Positions 8,306-17,334 of a DNA stretch of 64,000 nucleotides are shown here, one piece after another. The position numbers and the translations under genes are program-made. The DNA is from Rathayibacter sp. VKM Ac-2804 (GTDB lineage: Bacteria; Actinomycetota; Actinomycetes; Actinomycetales; Microbacteriaceae). The stretch lies in assembly GCF_009866655.1 (NCBI RefSeq), contig NZ_CP047420.1, positions 930,001-994,000 of the forward strand, in the 5' to 3' direction. A model generated the notes under the pieces. It had not been told where the DNA came from, searched no databases, and saw only the letters and a program-made list of their open reading frames with translations. Each line of letters starts with the position of its first letter. Within the stretch, counting starts at the first letter, position 1.

Positions 8306-9307
8306 GTGAGCATCCGCGTCGGCACCCGCGCGAGCGCGCTCGCGGTGGCGCAGACCCGGATGACGGCCGATCGGATGGCGCAGGCCGCCGGGGTGCCGGT
8401 CGAGCTGGTGCGCATCGAGTCCGACGGCGACCGGATGCGCGGCTCGCTCGCGTCTCTCGGCGGCACCGGGGTCTTCGTGAGCGCCCTGCGGGACGCGCTG
8501 CTGGCCGGCCGCTGCGACGCGATCGTGCACTCGTTGAAGGACCTGCCGACGGCGCCGGTCGAGGGCCTCGTCCTCGGCGCGGTGCCCGAGCGCGAGGACC
8601 CGCGCGACGCGCTCTGCGCCCGCGAGGGGGCGACCCTGGCGACCCTGCCCCGCGGAGCGCGGGTCGGCACCGGCTCGCCGCGCCGGAGGGCCGCCCTTCT
8701 GGCCGCGCGCCCGGATCTCGAGATCGTCGACATCCGCGGGAACATCGACACCCGGCTCGGCCGGGTGTCGGCCGGCAGCTCGTCGCCGCTGGACGCGATC
8801 GTGCTCGCGCTCTCGGGCCTGCGGCGCCTGGGCCGGACCGACGCGGTCACCGAGGTGCTGGACTTCGGCGTCTCGCCGCACGCACCCGGTCAGGGTGCGC
8901 TGGCGATCGAGGTGCGCGCGGAGGAGCCGTCGGACGAGCTGCGGGCGGCCCTCGCGGCCGTGGAGCACACGGCCACGCGCGCGGCGATCACCGCCGAGCG
9001 CGCGCTGCTCGCCGTGCTCGAGGCCGGCTGTGCCGCGCCGATCGGCGCGACCGCGGCGGTCGAGGGCGGCAGCGTCGTGGCCCGCGGCGTGGTCTTCGCC
9101 GTCGACGGCTCGGCGTCCCTCTCTCGGGAGGTGGCGGAGCCGATCGATAACGGTTCGGTCGCCGGTGCTCGACACCCGGCGGATCCGCAGTATGGTGGTC
9201 GCGAACTGCCCGTCGTCGAAGCCGCGTTCCGTTGCGGCTCTCTGCTCGCTGACGCGCTTCTCGGTGCGGGTGCCGCCCAACTCGCACCTCTGGGAGCCAC
9301 TTCGTGA
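8306..9307 (+). CDS. hemC: Porphobilinogen deaminase (hydroxymethylbilane synthase)
   Basis: This 333-residue enzyme polymerises four porphobilinogens into hydroxymethylbilane. Motifs: RVGTRASALAVAQT at the N-terminus, HSLKDLPT, RVGTGSPRRRA, DIRGNIDTRL, and EAGCAAPIG, in which Cys242 should carry the dipyrromethane cofactor. GTG start at 8306, 16 bases after the cpfC stop. The last four bases (GTGA) overlap the hemD start. Around residues 275-300 (DNGSVAGARHPADPQYGG) there is a loop insertion in domain 3 compared with what I recall of the family. Confidence 0.93.
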   Translation: MSIRVGTRASALAVAQTRMTADRMAQAAGVPVELVRIESDGDRMRGSLASLGGTGVFVSALRDALLAGRCDAIVHSLKDLPTAPVEGLVLGAVPEREDPRDALCAREGATLATLPRGARVGTGSPRRRAALLAARPDLEIVDIRGNIDTRLGRVSAGSSSPLDAIVLALSGLRRLGRTDAVTEVLDFGVSPHAPGQGALAIEVRAEEPSDELRAALAAVEHTATRAAITAERALLAVLEAGCAAPIGATAAVEGGSVVARGVVFAVDGSASLSREVAEPIDNGSVAGARHPADPQYGGRELPVVEAAFRCGSLLADALLGAGAAQLAPLGATS

Positions 9308-10101
9308 TCGTGCCCGCCGCCTACTCCCAGTGGGAGAAGCCGTTGCAGGGCTGGCGTGTCCTCGTCCCCCGCGGAGGTCCGTGGGGCGACGGCGTCGCCG
9401 GTGCCCTCCGTGCGAAGGGCGCGTCGCCCGTCGTCGCCCCGATGATCAACTTCGCGCCGACCGACGACTTCCCGGCGCTCGAGCAGGCCCTGGCCGATCT
9501 CGAGGCCGGCGCGTTCGACTGGATGACGGTGACGAGCGCGACCACGGTCGATGTGCTCTCCCTCCTGCGCACCACCGTTCCCTCGAGCACCAAGGTCGCC
9601 GCGGTCGGCGAGACCACCGCCGCCGCACTCGTGGCGGCCGGCTACTCCGTGGACCTCGTCCCCTCCGAGGACAACTCGGCGAAGGGCCTGCTCGCCGAGT
9701 GGGAGCAGGCGACCGGCGGGCAGCACCCGCTCCGCGTGCTGACCCTGCGCTCCGAGATCGCGAAGCCGCTGCTCACCGAGGGCCTCAAGCGCATCGGCCA
9801 CGACGTGCGCTCGGTGGTCGCCTACCGCACCGTCGGCGTGCAGGTGGAGGACCGCGTCGTCGCCGACGTCGCGAGCGGCGCCGTCCACGCCATCCTGATC
9901 ACCTCGGGGAGCGTGGCCGAGCAGGTGCAGAAGCAGCTCGGCCCGGTTCCGGAGTCGACGCTCGTCGCCGCCATCGGCCCGCAGACCGCCAAGGACGCCC
10001 GCGCCTTCGGGCTGCGCGTCGACGTCGTCGCCGACGAGCGCTCCGCCTCCTCCCTGATCGAGGCCGTCGCCGGCGTCGCCGCGGAGCGCGCTACCCGCTG
10101 A
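9304..10101 (+). CDS. hemD: Uroporphyrinogen III synthase
   Basis: This 265-residue protein is coupled to hemC by a GTGA overlap. It has the bilobal HemD pattern: WRVLVPRGGPWGDGVAGAL, then FDWMTVTSATTVDVL, KVAAVGETTAAAL, LRSEIAKPLLTEGL and the second-lobe ILITSGSVAEQV and VAAIGPQTAKDA. HemD sequences are poorly conserved overall, but the two 'TSxxxV' segments and 'AIGxxTA' are typical. It cyclises hydroxymethylbilane with inversion of ring D. It ends the chdC-cpfC-hemC-hemD transcript. Confidence 0.92.
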   Translation: MIVPAAYSQWEKPLQGWRVLVPRGGPWGDGVAGALRAKGASPVVAPMINFAPTDDFPALEQALADLEAGAFDWMTVTSATTVDVLSLLRTTVPSSTKVAAVGETTAAALVAAGYSVDLVPSEDNSAKGLLAEWEQATGGQHPLRVLTLRSEIAKPLLTEGLKRIGHDVRSVVAYRTVGVQVEDRVVADVASGAVHAILITSGSVAEQVQKQLGPVPESTLVAAIGPQTAKDARAFGLRVDVVADERSASSLIEAVAGVAAERATR

Positions 10102-10128
10102 CCCGCGCCTGCCGCGCACGACATCAGC

Positions 10129-10173
10129 TGAGACGGGTGGGGCTCCGCTGTCAGGGGAGGGACCCCCGTCTCA
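10129..10173 (+). terminator. Possible terminator after hemD
   Basis: TGAGACGGG (10129-10137) is the exact reverse complement of CCCGTCTCA (10165-10173), with a 27-base GC-rich loop. There is no T tract. It lies in the 189-base gap between hemD and hemB; the rest of that gap shows nothing except the hemB promoter. Confidence 0.35.
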
Positions 10174-10278
10174 ACCCCGAGCGCAGCGCTCCTCGGGGAT
10201 CTGTGGAGAGAAGATCACGAGGCGGTCCTGGGGAGGAGCTGATGTTCCGCGGTCAGGGGGCACTCCGCGAGCCCGGCT

Positions 10279-10290
10279 TAGGCTGGAGGC
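10279..10290 (+). promoter_or_regulatory. Leaderless -10 element of hemB
   Basis: TAGGCT at 10279-10284 ends exactly six bases before the hemB ATG at 10291. The spacer GGAGGC also resembles a Shine-Dalgarno site, but it would hardly be transcribed if initiation is at the A of ATG. The same TAGGCT with the same spacing precedes the MarR gene (29242) and the Lrp gene (37195, minus strand). Confidence 0.65.
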
Positions 10291-11262
10291 ATGACCGCGA
10301 TCCGCCCGCGGCGCCTCCGCACGACACCGGCACTGCGCCGGCTCGTCCAGGAGACGCGCGTCCACCCCGCCCAGCTCGTCCTCCCCCTCTTCGTCGCGGA
10401 GGGGATCACCGAGTCCCGTCCGATCGGCTCGATGCCGGGGGTGTCGCACCACTCGCTGGACAGCGTGCGCCGCGCGGTGACCGAGGCGGCCGAGGCCGGG
10501 CTCGGCGGCGTCATGCTGTTCGGCGTGCCGACCACGCGCGACGCGGTGGGCTCAGGAGCGACCGATCCGGACGGCGTGCTGAACGCGGCCACGCGGGTCG
10601 TCGTCGAGGAGGTCGGCGACGCACTCGTCGTGCAGACCGACCTGTGCCTCGACGAGTTCACCGACCACGGCCACTGCGGCGTGCTCGACGCGCTCGGCCG
10701 GGTCGACAACGACGCGACGCTGCTCCGCTACGAGCAGATGGCGCTCGCGCAGGCCGAGGCCGGCTCGCACCTGCTCGGGCTCTCCGGGATGATGGACGGC
10801 CAGGTCGGCGCGATCCGCGCGGCCCTCGACGGTGCCGGGCACCTCGACACCGCGATCCTCGCCTACTCCGCGAAGTACGCCTCCAGCTTCTACGGCCCCT
10901 TCCGCGAGGCCGTGCAGTCGACGCTCGAGGGCGACCGCCGCACCTACCAGCAGGACCCGGCGAACCGCCGCGAGGGCCTGCGGGAGGCGACCCTCGACCT
11001 CGCCGAGGGCGCGGACGTCGTGATGGTGAAGCCCGCGATGTCCTACCTCGACGTGCTCTCCGACGTCGCCGCGGTCTCGGACGTGCCGGTCTGGGCGTAC
11101 CAGGTGTCCGGCGAGTACGCGATGATCGAGGCCGCCGCCGCGAACGGCTGGATCCACCGCGAGGCGGCGATCGTGGAGTCGGTCACCGGCATCGTCCGCG
11201 CCGGTGCCGACGCCGTGCTCACCTACTGGGCCGTCGAGCTCGCGAACGATCTGCTGAAGTAG
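10291..11262 (+). CDS. hemB: Delta-aminolevulinic acid dehydratase (porphobilinogen synthase)
   Basis: This 323-residue TIM-barrel enzyme condenses two aminolevulinates to porphobilinogen. Lys195 in [13 protein letters not shown] and Lys247 in [11 protein letters not shown] are the Schiff-base lysines. The metal site reads [12 protein letters not shown]: Cys119, Asp121, Cys129, so the middle cysteine of the classical three-Cys zinc site is an aspartate. The start is fixed by the TAGGCT -10 element six bases upstream. It stands alone with its own promoter between hemD and hemL. Confidence 0.95.
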   Translation: MTAIRPRRLRTTPALRRLVQETRVHPAQLVLPLFVAEGITESRPIGSMPGVSHHSLDSVRRAVTEAAEAGLGGVMLFGVPTTRDAVGSGATDPDGVLNAATRVVVEEVGDALVVQTDLCLDEFTDHGHCGVLDALGRVDNDATLLRYEQMALAQAEAGSHLLGLSGMMDGQVGAIRAALDGAGHLDTAILAYSAKYASSFYGPFREAVQSTLEGDRRTYQQDPANRREGLREATLDLAEGADVVMVKPAMSYLDVLSDVAAVSDVPVWAYQVSGEYAMIEAAAANGWIHREAAIVESVTGIVRAGADAVLTYWAVELANDLLK

Positions 11263-11302
11263 GCACATCCTCCGTGAAGGGTCCGCGCCGTATCGTGGTC
11301 GG

Positions 11303-12643
11303 GTGACTCCCACCGCGAACGACACCCTGTACGAGCGTGCCCGGCACGCGATCCCCGGCGGCGTGAACTCGCCGGTCCGGGCCTTCCGCTCGGTCGGCGG
11401 CACCCCGAGGTTCATGGTGTCGGCGACCGGCCCGTACATCACCGACGCCGACGGCCGCGAGTACGTCGACCTCGTCTGCTCCTGGGGTCCGGCCGTGCTC
11501 GGCCACGCGCACCCCGAGGTCGTCGCCGCCGTGCAGGAGGCGGCGGCGCGCGGTCTCTCCTTCGGCGCGTCGACCCCGGCCGAGACCGATCTCGCCGAGC
11601 TGGTGGAGGCGCGGATCACGGCCGGCGGCGTCTCACCGATCGAGAAGCTCCGCCTGGTCTCCACGGGCACCGAGGCGACGATGACCGCGATCCGCCTGGC
11701 CCGCGGGGTCACCGGCCGCGACCTGCTGATCAAGTTCTCCGGCCACTACCACGGCCACTCCGACGGCCTGCTCGCCGACGCGGGCTCCGGTCTCGCGACG
11801 CTCGCGCTGCCCGCCTCGGCCGGCGTCACCGCGGCGACGGCGGCGCAGACGATCGTGCTGCCCTACAACGACCTCGACGCGGTGCGAGCCGTCCTCGCCG
11901 AGCGCGGCTCCGAGATCGCCGCGGTGATCACCGAGGCCGCCGCCGCGAACATGGGCGTCGTGCCGCCTGCGCCCGGCTTCAACGCGGCGCTCGCCGAGCT
12001 CGTGCACGCCAACGGCTCCCTGCTGATCATGGACGAGGTGCTCACCGGCTTCCGCGTCAGCGCCGGCGGCTGGTGGGGGCTCGAGAACGCGGGCGCCGAG
12101 GCGCCCTACGTCGCCGACCTCTACACCTTCGGCAAGGTCATCGGCGGCGGCATGCCCGTGGCGGCGCTCGGCGGCCGCGCGGACGTGATGGACCACCTGG
12201 CCCCGCTCGGGCCCGTCTACCAGGCGGGAACCCTGTCCGGGAATCCGGTCGCCGTGGCCGCGGGCATCCGCACGCTCCAGCTCGCGGACGAGGCCGTCTA
12301 CGCCTCCCTCGACCGCACCGCGCTCACGCTGCAGCGCGAGGTCTCGGCCGCGCTCTCGGCCGAGGGCGTCGTGCACACGGTGCAGAGCGCGGGCAGCCTC
12401 TTCAGCTTCATGTTCACCGACATCGGCGGGCCGGTGCGCGACTACGCCCAGGTCCAGGCGCAGGAGTCGTTCCGCTATCCGGCGTTCTTCCACGCGATGC
12501 TCGACGCGGGCGTCTCGCTGCCGCCGTCGGTGTTCGAGGCGTGGTTCGTCTCGGCCGCCCACGACGACGCGGCGATCGGCCGGATCGTCGACGCGCTGCC
12601 GGCCGCCGCGAAGGCCGCGGCGGCAGCGCGCCCGCAGGAGTAG
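11303..12643 (+). CDS. hemL: Glutamate-1-semialdehyde 2,1-aminomutase
   Basis: This 446-residue PLP enzyme (aminotransferase class III) converts the HemA product to 5-aminolevulinate. It has [17 protein letters not shown], the [15 protein letters not shown] segment, the [11 protein letters not shown] strand and the [10 protein letters not shown] segment with the PLP lysine at Lys278. TATCGT (11291-11296) ends six bases before the GTG start, predicting a leaderless message. It sits 40 bases after hemB and converges with the DHA2 exporter at a 16-base gap. Confidence 0.95.
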   Translation: MTPTANDTLYERARHAIPGGVNSPVRAFRSVGGTPRFMVSATGPYITDADGREYVDLVCSWGPAVLGHAHPEVVAAVQEAAARGLSFGASTPAETDLAELVEARITAGGVSPIEKLRLVSTGTEATMTAIRLARGVTGRDLLIKFSGHYHGHSDGLLADAGSGLATLALPASAGVTAATAAQTIVLPYNDLDAVRAVLAERGSEIAAVITEAAAANMGVVPPAPGFNAALAELVHANGSLLIMDEVLTGFRVSAGGWWGLENAGAEAPYVADLYTFGKVIGGGMPVAALGGRADVMDHLAPLGPVYQAGTLSGNPVAVAAGIRTLQLADEAVYASLDRTALTLQREVSAALSAEGVVHTVQSAGSLFSFMFTDIGGPVRDYAQVQAQESFRYPAFFHAMLDAGVSLPPSVFEAWFVSAAHDDAAIGRIVDALPAAAKAAAAARPQE

Positions 12644-12659
12644 GCGGTGGCGCCGGGGG

Positions 12660-14138
12660 TCAGCCCCGGCGCGACACCGACTTCGGCAGCACGAAGACGA
12701 GCGCGAAGGCGGCGATCGCCATCAGCGCGCTGACCAGCATCGCCGGGGCCGCGGCGTCGAGGAAGCCCGAGGCGACGGTGTCCGGCCCGGTGATGACCAG
12801 GCCGCCGAAGAGGATGCTGCCGATCGCGGCGATGCCGACGGCCGAGCCGATCCGCTGGATCGCGGAGATGACGCCACTGGCCGCGCCCGCGTCCTGCGGG
12901 TCGACCGTCGAGACGATGAACTGCACGTTCGGCGCGATGAAGAAGCCGTTGCCGATGCCCGCGATGAACAGCGGCGCGAGCAGCTGCCAGTTGGTGATCG
13001 AGTCGGGCGTCGCGGTCAGCAGGACCAGCCAGACCCAGATCAGGCCGACGGCGAGGAGTCCGCTGCCGAGCACGAGGACGTTGCGGCCGAGCTTCGCGGT
13101 GAGGCGATTGCTCTGCGAGGAGCTGACGATGCTGCCGATCGCGAAGGGGATCGAGACGAGGCCCGACTCCAGCGCGGTGTGGCCGAGACCGGACTGCCAG
13201 AGCAGCGAGATGGTGAAGAAGATGCTCGTGAAGGCCGCGAAGTAGACCAGCGCGAGGATCACGCCGCCGGTGAAGGCGGGGTGGCGGAACAGGGTCGGCG
13301 GGACGAGGGGCGCGCGGCCGCGGCGGGTGTACGCCACCTCCCAGGCGCCGAACGCCGCGAGGAGGATCACGCCGCCGGCGATCGAGAGGAAGGTCCAGAG
13401 CGGCCAGCCCTCGTCCTCGCCCTGGATGAGCGGCACGAGCAGGGCGACGAGGCCGCCCGAGACCAGGATCAGGCCGAGCCAGTCGACACCGCCGCTCGGG
13501 GCGCGGTCCGCCGCGCCGAGCTCGCGGCGGGTCGGCAGCAGCATCGCGGCGGCGAGGAGCGTCGCGACGCCGATCGGCAGGTTGACCCAGAAGACCAGGC
13601 GCCAGCCGTTCTCGTCGCCGAAGGCCTGGATGATGAGGCCGCCGATGATCGGGCCGAGCGCCGACGAGACGCCGAGGACGGCGCCCATCACGGCGAACGC
13701 CTTGCCGCGCGCGGGGCCGCGGAAGAGGATCTGGATGTAGGCGTTGACCGCGGGGACGAAGATCCCGCCCGCGAGGCCCTGCACGACGCGGGCGATGACG
13801 AGCTGGACGTCGTCGGCGGCCAGGCCGCAGGCGAAGCTCGCGACGGTGAACAGCGCGACGCCGCTGACGAAGACCCACTTGTGCCCGAAGCGGTCGCCGA
13901 GGCGGCCGGCCGGGATCAGCGCGAGGCCGAAGGCGAGCGCGTAGCCCGAGATGATCCAGGAGAGCGTCGACTCGGAGGCGTCGAGGGTGGTGCGGATCGT
14001 CGGCAGGGCGACGTTGACGATGGTGGTGTCGAGCAGGGCGATGAACATGCCCGCGAGGAGGACCACGAGGGAGCGCCAGGCGCGGCGGTCGGGGGCCGGG
14101 GGAGCGCCGGTCGCGCGGTCGGACGACGTCTCGGTCAT
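12660..14138 (-). CDS. DHA2-family (14-TM) MFS drug exporter
   Basis: This 492-residue integral membrane protein has the DHA2/EmrB-QacA opening: a first helix with MFIALLDTTIVNVALP and the motif GYALAFGLALIPAGRLGDRFG, followed by 14 hydrophobic helices. It should export drugs or metabolites by proton antiport. ATG at 14138 was chosen because the frame upstream is Pro-rich and unlike the family, and GAAAGG lies about 12 bases upstream. No regulator gene is adjacent. It is one of three DHA2 exporters in this window. Confidence 0.85.
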   Translation of the reverse strand: MTETSSDRATGAPPAPDRRAWRSLVVLLAGMFIALLDTTIVNVALPTIRTTLDASESTLSWIISGYALAFGLALIPAGRLGDRFGHKWVFVSGVALFTVASFACGLAADDVQLVIARVVQGLAGGIFVPAVNAYIQILFRGPARGKAFAVMGAVLGVSSALGPIIGGLIIQAFGDENGWRLVFWVNLPIGVATLLAAAMLLPTRRELGAADRAPSGGVDWLGLILVSGGLVALLVPLIQGEDEGWPLWTFLSIAGGVILLAAFGAWEVAYTRRGRAPLVPPTLFRHPAFTGGVILALVYFAAFTSIFFTISLLWQSGLGHTALESGLVSIPFAIGSIVSSSQSNRLTAKLGRNVLVLGSGLLAVGLIWVWLVLLTATPDSITNWQLLAPLFIAGIGNGFFIAPNVQFIVSTVDPQDAGAASGVISAIQRIGSAVGIAAIGSILFGGLVITGPDTVASGFLDAAAPAMLVSALMAIAAFALVFVLPKSVSRRG

Positions 14139-14292
14139 GCGGAGGGGGCCTTTCGAGAGGCGGGAGAAAGGGGGAGGGGGAGCGGGACCACCCATCGGGG
14201 GTACGACCGCATGTGAACTCTCGCAGGAGCACCCGGGTTTCTGCACGTCTCGGCCTGTGGGGGCCTTCAGGGTGCGGGTGCCCGGGGTCTCG

Positions 14293-14670
14293 TCAGCGGC
14301 GGCGGGACTCGGCGGCGCGGGCGCAGGCGATGCAGAGGTCGGCCGTGGGGCGGGCCTCGAGGCGGGCGGCACCGATCGGGAGGCCGCAGTGGGCGCAGTC
14401 GCCGTAGTCGCCGGCGGCGAGGCGCGTGCGGGCGGCGACGAGGTCGCGCTCGGTGCGGGCGAGGGCGTCGCGCACCCCGGCCATCCGCGACCACTCCGCG
14501 GAGAGCGGGGTGCCCTCCGGGTCGTGCTCGTCGTCGGCGGTGCCGTCGGCGCGGTCGAGGAGGAGCTCGCGGAGGGACTCGTCCAGCCGCTCCGCCTCGC
14601 GGCGGGCCTCGGCCTGCCGCGAGGCGAGGAGCGCGTCGAGGAGGCGCCGCTCGTTCGGATCCCTCGTCAT
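14293..14670 (-). CDS. TraR/DksA-type zinc-finger protein
   Basis: This 125-residue cytoplasmic protein has a long acidic coiled-coil-like N-terminal helix pair and a C-terminal four-cysteine finger: Cys92-x2-Cys95 and Cys113-x2-Cys116, in YGDCAHCGLPI and ADLCIACA. This is the DksA/TraR C4 zinc-finger fold. In proteobacteria DksA binds the RNA polymerase secondary channel; the role in actinobacteria is less clear. A CAGCAT hexamer ends six bases before the ATG at 14670. It is divergent from the gene at 14733, also apparently leaderless, so the two may be co-regulated. Confidence 0.8.
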   Translation of the reverse strand: MTRDPNERRLLDALLASRQAEARREAERLDESLRELLLDRADGTADDEHDPEGTPLSAEWSRMAGVRDALARTERDLVAARTRLAAGDYGDCAHCGLPIGAARLEARPTADLCIACARAAESRRR

Positions 14671-14732
14671 CCCTCCATGCTGCCACCGCGACCGCCGGGC
14701 GCCGGGTGCGATGGTCGGGGCAGACTAGGGGC
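14671..14732. promoter_or_regulatory. Back-to-back leaderless promoters (DksA-like gene / 14733 gene)
   Basis: Minus strand CAGCAT (14682-14677) and plus strand CAGACT (14721-14726) each end six bases before a start codon (14670 and 14733). The 38 bases between the two -10 elements must hold both -35 regions, so the promoters overlap and initiation may be mutually exclusive. Confidence 0.5.
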
Positions 14733-15497
14733 ATGCCCGTCGTGACCGTGCTCCCCGACCGCCTCGAACTCCGCCTGACCCGTGCCGAACGGGTGCTCGC
14801 CCTGCACCGCGGCGACGTCGTCGTCGAGCGCGCGAGCATCCGCTCGGCGACCGTCACCGAGGATCCCTGGATCTGGGTGCGCGGGATCCGGGCGCCGGGG
14901 ACCGCGGTGCCGCTGACGATCGCGGCGGGGACGTGGAAGTTCCACGGCGGCAAGGACTTCCTGCTGATCAAGCGCACGGCCGCGGCGGTCGTGATCGACC
15001 TGGTCGGCGAGGAGTACTCGCGCCTGATCGTCAGCACGAAGCACGCGCCCGAGCTGATCGCGGCGCTGCAGCTGGGTACCGCGACGGCGGCGATCCCGGT
15101 GATCGAGACCGACGACCTCGTCGTCGTGCCGGCCGTCGCCGAGCAGGCCGCCGAGCGCCTGGCTGCAGCGCAGGCGGAGGAGGAGGCGCCCACGGTCGTG
15201 GAGCCCGCCGTCGTGGAGCCCGCGGTCGTGGAGCCCGCGGTCGTGGAGCCCGCGGTCGCGGAGCCCGCCGCGAAGGAGCCCCCCGCGAAGAAGCCCGCTG
15301 CGAAGAAGACGCCCGCGAAGAAGCCGGCACCGGCGAAGCCCGCCGAGGGAGCGCCTGTGGACGAGGCGCCCGCCGCTGCGACGCCCGCCCCGAAGAAGCC
15401 CGCCTCGAAGAAGCCCGCCGCCGCGAAGCCGCGCCCCGACTCCTCCGTCGGCCACGCCTCCGCCGAGCCCAGCGGCGCGACCGAGGCCGCCGAGTAG
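14733..15497 (+). CDS. Uncharacterised protein with PH-like N-terminus and Lys/Ala/Pro tail
   Basis: 254 residues. Residues 1-125 form a beta-rich domain (VLPDRLELRLTRAERVLALH, then RGIRAPGTAVPLTIAAG, then GKDFLLIKR) like the bacterial PH-like domains found in actinobacterial membrane-surface proteins. Residues 155-179 are five tandem VVEPA pentads encoded by a 15-bp direct repeat (15195-15269). The rest is a histone-H1-like KKPAAKKTPAKKP tail. No signal peptide or membrane helix is seen. ATG at 14733 was chosen for the CAGACT element six bases upstream. The tail may bind nucleic acid or acidic polymers. The function is unknown. Confidence 0.7.
   Translation: MPVVTVLPDRLELRLTRAERVLALHRGDVVVERASIRSATVTEDPWIWVRGIRAPGTAVPLTIAAGTWKFHGGKDFLLIKRTAAAVVIDLVGEEYSRLIVSTKHAPELIAALQLGTATAAIPVIETDDLVVVPAVAEQAAERLAAAQAEEEAPTVVEPAVVEPAVVEPAVVEPAVAEPAAKEPPAKKPAAKKTPAKKPAPAKPAEGAPVDEAPAAATPAPKKPASKKPAAAKPRPDSSVGHASAEPSGATEAAE
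15195..15269 (+). repeat. Five tandem 15-bp repeats (VVEPA codons)
   Basis: The unit GTCGTGGAGCCCGCC/G is repeated five times head to tail with only third-position or single-codon changes (the last unit is VAEPA). The repeat is in frame with the 14733 gene, so a change in copy number would alter length by pentads without a frameshift. Confidence 0.9.
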
Positions 15498-15502
15498 GAG
15501 CG

Positions 15503-16513
15503 TCAGCTCCGGACGTCGACCAGCGTGCGCCCGTGGGCGCGCCCGGCGAGCAGGTCCGCCCCGGCGTCGATCGCGCCCGCGAGCGGAACCGTCGCGGTCA
15601 GCCCGTCGAGCAGCTCCAGGTCGAGGTCGTGCGCGAGCCGGCGCCAGGCCTCCTCGCGCAGCTTCCGTGGCGCCTCCACCGAGTTGATGCCCGCCAGCGT
15701 CACGCCGCGCAGGATGAACGGCATCACCGTCGCGGGCAGGTCGCCGCCCTGGGCGAGACCGCAGGCGGCGACGGTGCCGCCCCAGCGGGTCTGCGCGAGC
15801 GCGTTGGCGAGGGTGTGCGAGCCGGCCGAGTCGACCGCGCCGGCCCAGCGCTCGGATTGCAGCGGCTTGCCCTTCTCGGACAGCTCGGCCCGGTCGAGGA
15901 CCTCCGTCGCGCCGAGGCGGCGGAGCAGCTCGCCGTGCTCGTCCGCGCGGCCGGTCGCCGCGACGACCTCGTGGCCGAGCTTCGAGAGGACGGCGACGGC
16001 GATCGAGCCCACGCCGCCCGAGGCGCCGGTGACCAGCACCGGTCCGTCGCCGGGGCGGACGCCGTGGCGCTCGAGGGCGAGGACGGCGAGCATCGCGGTG
16101 AAGCCCGCGGTGCCGATCGCGCCGGCCCGGGCGGAGGAGATCGCGCCGGGGATGCGCAGCAGCGAGGCGGAGTCGACCCGCGCCCGCTCGGTGAGTCCGC
16201 CGTCGAAGCGCTCGCCGAGGCCGGCGCCGTTGAGCACCACCCGGTCGCCGGAGTCGAAGCGCTCGGCCGCGGCGCCGTCGGCGTACTCGACGGTGCCGAC
16301 GACGTCGATGCCCGCGATGAGCGGGGTGCGGCGCACCACGCCGGGGCGGCCGGCGAGCGCGAGCGCGTCCTTGTAGTTCACGCTCGAGTACTCGACGGCG
16401 AGGGTCACGTCCCCGTGCGAGCGGTCGGGATCGTCCCGCTCGGTCAGTCGTGCGCGATTCGGGGACTCGGTGTCGGAGGAGGAGTGCTGCTCGACGACGA
16501 CGGCTCGGAACAT
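15503..16513 (-). CDS. AcuI/YhdH-type zinc-independent quinone/acryloyl-CoA oxidoreductase
   Basis: This 336-residue medium-chain dehydrogenase has AVEYSSVNYKDALALAGRPGVV, LIAGIDVVGTV, GLGERFDGGLTERARVD and the NADPH-binding VLVTGASGGVGSIAVAVLSKLGHEV. These match the YhdH/AcuI family, NADPH-dependent acryloyl-CoA reductases or related enoyl reductases. No structural zinc cysteines are present, as expected for the family. TAGCGT ends six bases before the ATG at 16513. It is the last of a leftward group after trhO and the PEP-mutase-like gene, although its own promoter suggests separate expression. Converges with 14733 at a 5-base gap. Confidence 0.85.
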   Translation of the reverse strand: MFRAVVVEQHSSSDTESPNRARLTERDDPDRSHGDVTLAVEYSSVNYKDALALAGRPGVVRRTPLIAGIDVVGTVEYADGAAAERFDSGDRVVLNGAGLGERFDGGLTERARVDSASLLRIPGAISSARAGAIGTAGFTAMLAVLALERHGVRPGDGPVLVTGASGGVGSIAVAVLSKLGHEVVAATGRADEHGELLRRLGATEVLDRAELSEKGKPLQSERWAGAVDSAGSHTLANALAQTRWGGTVAACGLAQGGDLPATVMPFILRGVTLAGINSVEAPRKLREEAWRRLAHDLDLELLDGLTATVPLAGAIDAGADLLAGRAHGRTLVDVRS

Positions 16514-16560
16514 GAGCCCACGCTACGCCCGAGCGCGCGGAACGCGCCCGGGCGGCGGCG

Positions 16561-17334
16561 TCAGTTCAGCGGCCGGGTGCCCTCGGGCAGCGCGCCGCCG
16601 GCGTAGAGGGCGGACGCCGCGTCCTGCAGGGCGGTCAGCGCCACGCGCTGCGTCCACGGTCCGTAGGAGACGCGGGCGAGGCCGAGCTCCTCGAATCCCG
16701 CGGGCGACTGGGAGTCGGGGACGCCGATCACGCTGACCCGCTGGCGGCCGAGGGCCGACACCAGGCCCTCGAGCTCCGCGTCCTGCAGCAGTCCGGGGAC
16801 GAAGAAGCAGGTCGCTCCCGCATCGAGGTAGGCGCGACCGCGCTCGATCGCGTCGGCGAGGACCTCGCCGCGGTCGCGGTCGCCGGCGCGGAGGAAGACG
16901 TCGGTGCGGGCGTTCAGAGCGAAGGGCACGGCCTCCTCCTCGGCTGCGGCGACCGCCTTCTCGACCGAGCGCAGCGCGTCGGCGAGCGGCTTCGCCTGAT
17001 CCTCGAGGTTCGCACCGACGACGCCGATCTCGATCGCGCGGCGGATCGTCTCGCCCGCGTCGCCGTAGCCGGCCTCGAGATCGGCCGAGACGGGGACCTC
17101 GACCGCGGCGACGATCCGCTCGATCATGCTCAGGTGCAGGTCGAGCGGGATCTGCTCGCCGTCCGGGTAGCCGAAGGTCGCCGCGATGGAGTGGCTGGCC
17201 GTCGCGAGCGCCCGCGTCTCGGGGAGGGCGGCGATCGTGGTGGCCGAGACCACGTCCCAGACGTTCACCACGCTCAGCAGCTCGGGGGCGGTGTGGAGGT
17301 CGACGAGGGTGCGTCCGCGCGCTTCGATGCTCAT
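16561..17334 (-). CDS. Isocitrate lyase/PEP mutase superfamily protein
   Basis: This 257-residue TIM-barrel protein has [29 protein letters not shown] (Mg-binding acidic strand), [10 protein letters not shown] and [10 protein letters not shown], the standard order of the PEP mutase/isocitrate lyase-like family. The isocitrate-lyase KKCGH signature is missing, so it is a C-C or P-C bond lyase such as methylisocitrate-lyase-like or oxaloacetate decarboxylase-like; the substrate is not determined. The ATG overlaps the trhO stop (ATGA), and a TACGGT hexamer also ends six bases upstream, so it may be both coupled and independently transcribed. Confidence 0.8.
   Translation of the reverse strand: MSIEARGRTLVDLHTAPELLSVVNVWDVVSATTIAALPETRALATASHSIAATFGYPDGEQIPLDLHLSMIERIVAAVEVPVSADLEAGYGDAGETIRRAIEIGVVGANLEDQAKPLADALRSVEKAVAAAEEEAVPFALNARTDVFLRAGDRDRGEVLADAIERGRAYLDAGATCFFVPGLLQDAELEGLVSALGRQRVSVIGVPDSQSPAGFEELGLARVSYGPWTQRVALTALQDAASALYAGGALPEGTRPLN

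Noticed and set aside
15281..15420. KKPA repeats as a CRISPR or minisatellite
   Set aside because: In-frame coding sequence of a Lys/Ala/Pro tail; no spacers.
16561..17334. Glyoxylate-cycle isocitrate lyase
   Set aside because: Too short (257 residues) and without the KKCGH motif; a PEP-mutase-like family member instead.
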